Source: Pogona vitticeps (taxonomy: Eukaryota; Chordata; Lepidosauria; Squamata; Agamidae). From it: a stretch of DNA of 64,000 bases. A program made the translations under genes and the position numbers. Under the pieces are notes generated by a model. That model saw only the letters and a list, made by a program, of their open reading frames with translations, did no database searches and had not been told where the DNA came from. How positions within the stretch are numbered: the first letter of the stretch is position 1; every line of letters starts with the position of its first letter. The DNA lies in assembly GCF_051106095.1 (NCBI RefSeq), contig NC_135793.1:4197501-4261500 (forward strand). Direction: 5' to 3'. Of this stretch, positions 39,633 to 64,000 are shown in pieces.

Positions 39633-40569
39633 AAATTCTGGAGTCAACAGTTCTGCAGAACCAGAGGTTGACACGAGCGACTCCATGATCCATAGGGTCC
39701 CTTCTGGCTCTCCAGCTCCAAGATGATGATTATATTCACTACAGTCCCCATCACTGCCTCTTTTCGCTGCCAGTTTTGATCCCGCAGAAACCAAGGTACA
39801 TTTTACTCAAAGAGGCCAGCCCAATGAACTTGGGATAGCTTTCTGATTCAAGAAGGCAGGCCTCCGCTGGCCACTGCCGTTGATGTATCTTAAACTAGGC
39901 ACTTATGCGATGCATAAAAAAACCCCAAGAAATCAGTGTAGAAGATAAATAACCAAATAAGTAACTGAAAACCAAAAAAGGGAAAATGGGGAGTTGCCCT
40001 CTGGGCTAAATATCAATTGGCAGGATGAGACGCCTTTAATATACAATAAACAGAGTGTTCAGGTTTTCTCACTCTGTCCAATAGTAAATTTAAGGGGTGG
40101 CTGAACCTGGGTATACCAGTTGAAGTTGCTGGACTCCAGTGCCGATTAGCAGCCGCTGAAATTGGGAATAGACCTGCTCTCCACCACGGCCCAAGACACA
40201 CAAGGCAAACTTCACATTTCTAAAGGCCTTTAACTGGAGATGATGGGACTGCTGAGTTGACACAGACCCACTGTAAACAAAAAAAGGCAGTCTAGTTCGT
40301 GGCGAATGGCACCACCGAAAACTTAACCCTATTCTATCTTCCCCCCTCTCCATCGCTGAAGGTCCAAGGCCTGGCCAGCTCTGTCAAGAGCTACCAATAA
40401 CCTCGCCCAATGAATGCTTTTATTGTCCCAGGCTCAAAACAAAATCCCGTCCCCTTCCACCTGTCATAGCTTATTAGCCTACGGCAAAGGGGAGGCAGCA
40501 ATAAAGTGTTGCAGCTGCCTGGGCTTCTGTTCAATGCTCTTACAGGTCAGAAACGAGAACTTTGTAACC

Positions 40570-40706
40570 CAGTGGTTCCCTACCTTGGGTCCTCAGATGT
40601 TCTTGGACTAAAACTCCCAGAAGACTTCGCCACTGGCTGTGCTGGCCAGGATTTCTGGGAGTTGGAGTCCAGGAACATCTGGGGACTCAAGGTTGGGAAC
40701 CACTGC
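40570..40706. mobile_element. Palindromic MITE, copy 4
   Basis: It runs from CAGTGGTTCCCTACCTTGG to GGTTGGGAACCACTG. This is a well-kept copy in the long first intron of the SYTL2-like gene. Confidence 0.75.
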
Positions 40707-41034
40707 TGTACTATCTCGTTGAGCGATGGTGATGGGGCAAATGCCAGATGTTGGGAAGGATGATCTTCTCCCACTCTCCCAGGATTCTTCCTTGCTACAC
40801 ACCAGGTGACTCAGCGGTAAGGAACATTAAGCCTTCCAGATGTTGGGGACCACAAGACCCAGAGTCCCTTACTGGTGAGACTGTAGAGCGATGCTCAAGG
40901 GAGCGCTACAGCTCAAAACATCTGGAAGACCAAGGATTCCATAATGTCCAACATGTACCAACATGCATTTAGCACATAGGTGGGGACTGGAACATACGGC
41001 CGTCCAGATCTTATTGGACTTCAGCCATTATCCT

Positions 41035-41166
41035 AGCACAGGGGTCTCCAGAGGTTCTTGGACTGCGATTCTTTGAAGCCTTCACCACTCGCTGTGCTGG
41101 CCAGCTGCTTCCGGGAGCTGCAGTTCAAGAACATCTGGGGACCCAAGGTTGGGAACCCCTGTCCTA
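41035..41166. mobile_element. Palindromic MITE, copy 5
   Basis: The ends CTAGCACAGGGGTCTCC and GGTTGGGAACCCCTGTCCTAG pair with each other. The core CTTGGACTGCGATTC is more diverged. Confidence 0.7.
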
Positions 41167-41654
41167 GCCAAAGGTAAGGGGTGATGGTAGACACAGCTCA
41201 ACAACACCTGGAGGATCACATCTTCCTCTGTTCTTGTTTTAGAAATACCAACAGCATGCCCCTTGCATTTCGTAATGAACAGCAGAGCAAAACTTGGCTG
41301 GTCTTAGTGAAAGTGCTGCAGTTTAAATATTTGGGGACAGTGTAGATTTTACAGGTGGAGTCTGTTTAACTAGTGTAGACTACAGGATGTAGCCTATTGT
41401 TAGTTCCGTATTGTCAGGTCGCAAGCGGGGGAAAACAGAGCAATGGGATGCTGAGGGATGAATCAAGCCATTGCCCTATGCAGCACCGCATCTCCCTAAG
41501 AGTTGCATTTGAAAACATCAGCTGTAATGGCGAAACAGCCTTGCTCAGCACTCTGGCTAGAGGATCTGGACCCCTAAACCTGTAAGGAGGCTAACCTCCC
41601 TGAGACCATTAACATTATTCATACTAATTCAATAGAGAAGCCATTGATAATTAC

Positions 41655-41905
41655 TAAGCTGGCTGGATCGGTCAGTAGTTTTGGCATCTGGCTGCACAGC
41701 CAGAGGTTGGGAGTTTGATTTTTCACTGGGCCTTTCTGGGAAGGCAGCCAGCCTGGGTAGCCTTGGGCCAGCTGCACCATCCCAAGGGCGCCCCTAGAGG
41801 AAGGGAAGGGAAAACCACTTCAGAGTACTCTCTACCTGAAAAAACCTTGAAAAGGGTTGCCATAAATTGGATTTGACTTGACAGCATACACACAGACACA
41901 CATGT
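41655..41905 (+). mobile_element. Sauria-type SINE, near complete
   Basis: The tRNA-like head (GGCTGGATCGGTCAGT, then B-box-like GGGAGTTTGATTTTTC) is followed by the body GCCTGGGTAGCCTTGGGCCA and the BovB-like tail AATTGGATTTGACTTGACAG. Head, body and tail are all present. Confidence 0.8.
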
Positions 41906-43202
41906 CACTAAAAATTACCTGATTGCACCTATTAGGACACACTTGGCTTTGAATCTTTTGCATGAATGTGCTTTACTGTGTGTATAAACAGGGCTTTAGG
42001 TCCATTCATAGTATAACACGCTAAACCGGGAACAGGCAAACCTAATTTCCTTCTGATGTTTGAACTACATAATTCCATAAACCTTAAGTCTTTGTTTTTT
42101 TCTTTTTCTTTAGAATTCTGGGCACTACAGTCCAAATATGTAGACATTTCCTGCTTCTGAACACAGGCTTTCACAGTGAAATGCAACCCCATTCCACCTG
42201 ATTCCAGGCCCAAAGGAGTTGGCCTTTGACAAGAGCGAACCAATGTGAAATCATTTGCTCCCCGTTCTGTCAAGTTGCAATCTTTCCAGGGTTGCAGAGA
42301 ACGCTTGCGATTAATAGCACACCCAGGGAGGGAGAGCGGGAGGCAGCAGGACCAGAGCAGAGATTTAAGGAGCACCTTGTTCTTCCTTGTGCTTTACACT
42401 CGGGGAGGGCGGCATTCCTTGAGCCATCTGGAAGAACACCTGGGCACAGGTCGGCAGGTGTGTGACACGACCCGGGTGATGAAGATCAGGATGGCGATGA
42501 AAGTAGAGATGTACCAAACACAGTTTGGAACTTTTAGACACTGGGCACAATTTTATGGGGTGGGGAAGGGGGGGCTTTATTCGCTTTTATTGATGTACTG
42601 CATTTCTAAGCCACTTTCTTCCTGGCCGTGGGGCTCAAGGTCAGCATTGAGGAGGGAATGACATGAACAGCAACCTTGAAGTCACTGTGTTACCTATGCG
42701 CACAATAAATCTTGCAAAACATATTTACTATCTTTAGGACCTGATGTGTGTTAAGGGGACAGCAGATATGGGAAAACTTAACATTTCCGGGCGACTAGCA
42801 TTCTAGGATTCAGCGGGCTGTATCCAGAAAGCTGTTGCTGTTGTGACTTATATACTGCACAACACTTTGAATAATTTAAGTGAAGGGAGAAACTTAACTT
42901 CTCTTAAGGGGATGGTGCCGCAGTGTTGCACAACATAGGTGAGCCTATTTTACCTGAGGGGTTTTTGAAAGGCTGTATATCTTATGTCTTATTAAACGCT
43001 AGGGAACAATGCCGCAAGAAGCAACACAGTGCCTTGTGACACCTCAAGGACTCACATGTTGCCTTTGGCAGAAGCTGCCCAAACAGCTCAGGAAACGGGA
43101 TTCTCAACAGTGCGCATTTGCAACATCAGGTCAAATGAAGTTGCAAGAAACACGTCTGCCACCAAGATTTTAACAGAACAAAAAAATCACTTGGATTTCA
43201 TT

Positions 43203-43510
43203 GAATCATAGAATTATTGAGTTGGGAGGGGGCCATACAGCCTTTGAATCCAAGCCCCTGCTCAGTGCAGGAACCCAAATCAAAGTGGACCTGTCCAATT
43301 TTTTTCCCCCGAATGCCTCCAGCGTTGGAGCAGTCACCACCTCCCGAGGTCATTGATTCATTGTCGTACTGCTCTAACAGTTGGAAAGTTTTTCCTGATA
43401 GTCGAAATCTGGCTTCCTGTTGCTTGAACCCATTGTTATGTGTCCTGCATTCTGAGATGATCGCAAACAGATCCTGCCCCTCCTCTGTAGGACTACCTTT
43501 TGTGTATTCT
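43203..43510 (-). mobile_element. CR1 LINE 3' end
   Basis: GAATCATAGAATTATTGAGT, GCCTCCAGCGTTGGAGCAGT and CTCTAACAGTTGGAAAGTTT are the same subfamily as the copy at 32458. Confidence 0.75.
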
Positions 43511-44512
43511 CTCCTACTGTAAATATCTCAGCAATGTCTCTTCTAGAAGGCACCCAACACCTCCAAACAGGGGTAACTGAGTTTTAAGCTTAATGGGTCT
43601 GCCACTGCCATCTTACATTTTTTAAAAAAACCACAGTGTTTACAAAGGATAAAATGTACACCTTAGAGTTAAAAAAAAGCCCAATAAAACCATCAACAAG
43701 GTCTCAACCAAAACTGGAGCTGTTGCATGAAAATGCTCCCCTTAAGAACAGGTAAGGTTTTGCACAAATAGCTTTCCATGAGTAAAAGGGGTAACTTTGT
43801 CTGTTCCACATCGGAGAGAAAGTTAGCAAGACTTCTAGTTCCCTGCCTGACGTTCCAACTAAGAGTTTCCAGCCAAAGATAACTGTTTCAGGGTCAATAA
43901 AATGTCCCACTGTACCAGAGCAACTCTTTACATTTTAAAAACTAGACACCTTCAGTGTGGCCAGGCAATGAACAAAGGATCTAGTCTGACTCTCAGTAAC
44001 CCTCAAGAATAGCTGGCTGGCCCTATTCATGTAACACTTTAGAGCTTATGAAGTGCAGGCAGAGGAAGTCCGGGAGTTGTAGTTCAAAAGTCACCCCCCC
44101 AAAAAAAAACCCCTAAAGATTTCCCCAAATTCCGCTCTATACTTCAAACACTTTGTGGACAGATCGCCCTTCCCGCAAACCGGCAGCCAAACCCTGTCGC
44201 TGGGTCTCGCAGGTGGTGCGTCGACCCTTCAGAAGTGCTGCCTGAGGACATGCACCCCCGGAACCACAGATTTTGTGTTTGTTCCTACTGTCCAGAGAAA
44301 GTGAGAAGGGAAGGAAAAAGAAAATAAAGGAAGAATAGAATTGAGAGGAAGAGAAAAGCAAGAAAAAGTGACGGGCGGATGAAGTAAAAGAAGAGAATGG
44401 AGAGCAAAAGTGAGAGTGAGTGAAAAGAAAAGAAAAAGTGGAGGGAGGAGAAAGTAAAAGAAAAGAAGAGAAGGGAATGGAGAGCGAGAAAAGAGAACAA
44501 AAAGGAAAAAAA

Positions 44513-44516
44513 TTGA

Positions 44517-44592
<76 letters not shown>

Positions 44593-44595
44593 AAA
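44513..44595. repeat. (GAAA)n microsatellite in a polypurine tract
   Basis: About 20 GAAA units lie inside a 350-bp almost pure purine stretch (about 44290-44640), just downstream of the SYTL2-like CpG island. Confidence 0.98.
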
Positions 44596-44639
44596 GGCGA
44601 AGGGAGGATGAAGGGCAAGAAAAGAAGGGAAGGGAGCGC

Positions 44640-45330
44640 GAGTGAAGGGAACCGAAAAGCCACCGGCTGGCGAGCCCAGCTGGCCCCCGAGCGACCGGAC
44701 CAGTGGACCCGCTCCGGGGCTGCTCCTTACCTGGAGGGAGGGAGGGAAGGCGGCCGCCGACGGGAGCTCGCGGAGCGGGCAGGAGGCAGCCCCGAGGAGG
44801 GTGGACGGGATCCTCCGCCGACCGGGAAGCCTCCCGCCCCAGCGCAGCCCGAGCCGGAGGCGCTGAAAACCCGGCCTGGATCCCACGAGCCGTCCGGGGG
44901 AAAAAAAACCTGGCCTGGACGCCCGGGGCGGCCTCCGCGAGGATCGAGGGCTTGGCAGAGAGAGAGGCTCCGGTGTTGGCGAGACGCGGTGCCGGCAGCC
45001 CGGCGGGGCCGACTCACAGGGGACGGACGCGGAACGAGGTCGAGAGCCTTGGGGGCGGCCGCTCGCGGGGGGGGACCGAACTGGAGAAGGAACGGGACGC
45101 CAAAGGAGGCGGCAGAGCCGGGGGGAAAGTTACTTTTTCCGGCTGGGGAAAAGTTACTTTTTTTCCAGCCAGCTCTCCCGGGATCTTCCAGCCCGATTTC
45201 TATGCTGGCGGGATTCCCGTGGGAACGATAGTTCAAAAAGTTACTTTCCTAAGCTGGCGCAGGTGTCGGGAACGCGCCGGATCCAAGGTCTGGTCTCTCC
45301 CCCCCCCGCCCCGCTTTCTTTCTCAGTGAG
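44640..45330 (-). promoter_or_regulatory. SYTL2-like: CpG island with probable untranslated first exon of the SYTL2-like gene
   Basis: This is a strongly GC- and CpG-rich block 7 kb upstream of the first coding exon. On the minus strand it has a strong splice donor, CTCCAG|gtaagg, with the last exon base at 44731. The first coding exon has an acceptor before its ATG, so a non-coding exon ending at 44731 would join the two. No start codon context or homologous peptide is seen in the island. Its start site is unknown. Confidence 0.6.
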
Positions 45331-45748
45331 TTTCACCTTGAAAGGCAACACCGACCGGTTTCCCATAGAATAAACACGCTTCTGTTTACAACCCTCCGGG
45401 GGGGGGCACCCAAAAAATCCAAATAAACGCTCGCCAAGTAGCATGCTTTCCTCAAACGGGCACCTGCCCAATGCGCTGGACTCCGGCTCCCATTCTCCAC
45501 CAGCCCACGGAGGTGCGAGCTGGGGATGATGGGGGTTGTAATCTATCACATGCAGAAGGCACCGGTTTGGGAAAGGCTGCTGTTGAAACGCGACTCAACA
45601 GGTGCAAGAACTTGTCTTTGTTATTTTAAAAAAGGAGGCAGAGGGAGAGTAATCCAAATGTAACGCTTCAAGACTAAACAGTAAAACAAAAGGGAAGTCT
45701 AGAACATTTTTATTGGTGTAGAAGGGTGAGGGGGATCTGTGGGGTTTG

Positions 45749-45985
45749 TACAGTAGGAGCCCCTTATTTGCAGGATCCGTATCCACTGATTCACTTATTC
45801 ACACCCTAAAAATATTAAAAACTCCCCAAAATAGATATTTCTAACGTTGAAGTTGCTAGAATTGGTTACTAGAGGGAGCAAAAGACTATGGCGTATATAG
45901 CTTTCGCTCTTCTAATAGCGGTTGCTATAATCCGCATTTTTCAGTATCCGCGGGGGGGGTGTCTTGGAACCGAGCCCTCGTGTAA
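45749..45985 (+). mobile_element. Tigger/pogo-like MITE, copy 4
   Basis: It starts CAGTAGGAGCCCCTTATTTG and keeps the ACTAGAGGGAGCAAAAGACTA interior and the CTTGGAACCGAGC near-end block. The terminal few bases of the right TIR are unclear. Confidence 0.65.
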
Positions 45986-46068
45986 CACCAAACAGGACCT
46001 CCGAGGTCCTCCTGTAACACCAAACAGCATGAATGCCTTTTATTGAAACTGGGTTTCCTGCACTGTCG

Positions 46069-46205
46069 CACACCGGAATACACACCTACAAAATATTTTT
46101 CCCGCACGCGTATCTACACAATATATTTCGTCCAGTGCCACAGGTCTGCACACGTGTCTACAAAATCCCCTATCTTGCACACGTGTCTACAACATATTTT
46201 TTTTC
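46069..46205. repeat. Degenerate tandem repeat with CACACGTGTCTACAA units
   Basis: Three to four units resemble TGCACACGTGTCTACAAAAT followed by a T-rich stretch, with a period of about 35-45 bp. Two units contain CACGTG. Confidence 0.65.
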
Positions 46206-47312
46206 CTCCCCTGCCGCTGAGCTCAAGTGATAGCAAGCATGAGCCTCTCCTTCTCTCCCTGTCCTCCCCCACCACCCTGGCTGGGGCAGCTTCGGGATGG
46301 GGGGGGGTTCGTTCGCAACATCAGAGAATGGGAGAGAAAGCAAGCCACAGTGGTGGTGGGCCTTGCCCCTTCTTTAGGTCTTCCCCTGGCCCACCGCCTG
46401 TCCCTGCATTGCTCTGCTGGGGGGGGCTCTGCTGCAAGGGCGGTGAGCCCCCCCGTCCCCCTAGCTGCTGCTCAGCTAGGTGACCCCGAACATCTGGGGT
46501 TCCTCAGGGGCCACGAAGGCTGCAGTTTGATCCCCCCTGGGGCTTTTGGATTGCACAACTCGGTGGTGCAAATAAATAATGAGCAAAATAAAAAAGAAAT
46601 GCTATGAAGGAGATGTATACATACAGTAAATACGGACAGAGCTAAAATATACAAATATTTCATGTTTATTCCTCTTTTTAAAAGGAAAACTTCATGGTAC
46701 CGACACAGCTTTTTCTTTTCTTTTCCATGAAGCAGTGGGCCAGTATGGAGATCAGTGCAAGATACATAGGTTTGTTAACCTGTGAGCCTGGGTTATTCCT
46801 TATGCAAGGGTATGTTGCCTAAGAAAGATGGAAACTTTATGGGTGTCTTGGAGGGGTTGCCATGGTTTCCCACAAATGGAACAAATAAGCTTTCCACCCT
46901 AGTGGATCGGTGCTCTGGGGAGTGCCTGTCCATTGTAAATAAAGTCTCCTGCAGTTCTTGGATTCACGCGAAGTGCCTTCCTCCCCGGTGCCCTTCGCCA
47001 GAGAGGTCCCAAGGCAAACGCTGCTGCCAGCCAGTTGTTCCAGATGTTTAAGCGCCAGCCCGACCCCCCCCCCGGCCGTTCTCTCTGGCAGGCGTCACAT
47101 GGATTTGCCATTGCAACATTGGAAGAGAAATTTGCTTTTCATCTCAGATATATGAAGATGATGAAGTGAGGCTGCTCTTTGCCGACCGAGAATCAATGCA
47201 GAAGGTCTGTGATCATTTTTGATGGAAATTCAAAGCCACATTCTTCTATTATTTTCCCCCATTTTAATGGGTTTACCTGGGGAGTGGCAGGAGCCCTGGA
47301 AATTCCTGTAGA

Positions 47313-47451
47313 CCAGTGGTTTCCAATCTTGGATAACCGAGATGGTTTTGGACTACAGTTCCCAGAAGCCTTCACTACCACCTGTGCTGGCTGGGGTTTC
47401 TGGGAGTTGTAGTCCGAGAACATCTGGCCTCCCCAAGGTTGAGAACCCATG
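47313..47451. mobile_element. Palindromic MITE, copy 6
   Basis: It runs from CCAGTGGTTTCCAATCTTGG to AGGTTGAGAACCCATGG, about 300 bp upstream of the SMARCA1 island. Confidence 0.7.
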
Positions 47452-47991
47452 GTTTCAGAAGATGTTCAGCTGGATTATTTTAACTGTCATCATCATCATC
47501 ATCATTTCAACTCATGTTAGAAGAGCAACACGGGCTGCTTGTGAATACTCATTCATGGAGAGAAAATTGATTTGGCCGCACCTGTTTCAATACAAATTTT
47601 AATTATCTATCCAGAGTTGGCCTTATTTAATTAGCAGAATTCTTTGTAACAGCCAAGAAAGGTGAAAAAAAAACCACGTCATCTTCACTGCTGCTTTAAT
47701 ACCTTTGGGATTAAAAAAAAAGTCCGTCAAATAATAAGATTTGAAAGGAGGCGGGGCTTATTGCATCACGTGCCCCTCCCGAAGGCAGGACCGTCGCTCA
47801 GGCCAGACATTGGCCAGGGCGCGCATGCGCACACGCCCCCTTCGTGATTCCCGCCTTTTCTCGCGAGAGCTTTTTTCGGCGGGCGGGAGGGCGGGGCAGG
47901 GGGCTCCCCAGGAAAGGGGGGCGGGGAAGCGACCCCCCCAAACCCGCCCCCCCTTTTCCTCCTCCGCTCGGCCGTTGGCGGCCCAGACAAA

Positions 47992-63625
<15,634 letters not shown>

Positions 63626-64000
63626 TAAGGTGGAGAATGTTCATCCTGAGAATAAAACACCCACAGAGTCAAGGGAAGAGGGACTGTGACGGGTGGCCAG
63701 CCAGCCGGGTAAGAGCAGGTTGCAGAGAACCCATTGCTCTCCTTTGGGCAGCCTGATTCTCTTCTCCCCTGGTTTTGGCATTCTCAGTCATTTGGGTTGC
63801 GGGAAAGAAGAGTAAAACATTGTGAGAGGAAGCCATAAATTCAGTTGCTATTGTGGCATTGATACCTGCTGAGCTAAAGTGATTTCTGGGTCACTGCCCT
63901 GTCCCTCATTCAGATGGAAGATCCTTAGATCTTATTCTTCATGAGTAGGCGATATGAAGTATTTAACTGTTATGTTAGTGAAGATTACTTTTGTGAAAGG

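Larger units (their letters stand above)
45330..47740. other. Intergenic spacer between divergent SYTL2-like and SMARCA1 promoters
   Basis: No gene is supported here. It holds a Tigger-type MITE (45749-45985), a degenerate tandem repeat (46069-46205), a palindromic MITE (47313-47451) and unique sequence. Confidence 0.5.

Noticed and set aside
40090-40353. Minus-strand 87-residue frame
   Set aside because: It lies in the first intron of the Slp gene with no homology I recognise and is probably chance or a LINE remnant.
44608-45329. Overlapping frames of about 200 residues on both strands
   Set aside because: This is CpG-island sequence with Gly/Arg/Pro-rich translations and no homology. The minus-strand donor supports a non-coding exon instead.

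Overview
The window is vertebrate nuclear DNA, most likely from a squamate reptile. The genes have many small exons, GT-AG introns and CpG-island promoters. The interspersed repeats are the ones typical of lizards and snakes: Sauria-type tRNA SINEs with a BovB-like 3' end, BovB/RTE and CR1 LINE fragments, palindromic and terminal-inverted-repeat MITEs, and very long simple repeats. The species cannot be named from sequence alone.

Three protein-coding genes are supported. (1) RAB39B is complete on the minus strand (CDS 9200 to 5634, two exons, 213 aa). (2) A large synaptotagmin-like (Slp) gene closest to SYTL2 lies on the minus strand (CDS 37438 to 16451). I place 16 coding exons whose phases all agree, giving a 3000-nt CDS and 999 aa. 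A probable untranslated first exon lies in a CpG island near 44.7 kb. (3) SMARCA1 (SNF2L, an ISWI remodeller) is on the plus strand from 47992. Its first 14 coding exons (636 aa plus one base) are inside the window and the rest lies beyond the right edge.

Layout: 0-5.6 kb holds the RAB39B 3' flank or UTR and old repeats. 5.6-9.2 kb is RAB39B, and 8.9-10.6 kb its CpG island. 10.6-16.4 kb is intergenic, with a 142-bp TG run, SINEs and LINEs, and probably the Slp 3' UTR. 16.4-44.8 kb is the Slp gene. 45-48 kb separates two divergent CpG-island promoters. 48-64 kb is SMARCA1.

The most interesting point is the Slp gene. Slp proteins are Rab effectors, and this one lies head-to-tail with a Rab gene and divergent from SMARCA1. 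In human, RAB39B and SMARCA1 are both X-linked but far apart, and I know of no SYTL2-type gene between them. Human RAB39A and SYTL2 are both on 11q. The window therefore looks like the X-side partner of the 11q RAB39A/SYTL2 region: a candidate SYTL2 ohnolog absent from mammals. Its long central exon also carries two SxIP motifs and two SxLP variants in serine- and basic-rich context, which suggests EB1-type microtubule plus-end binding in addition to Rab and membrane binding.
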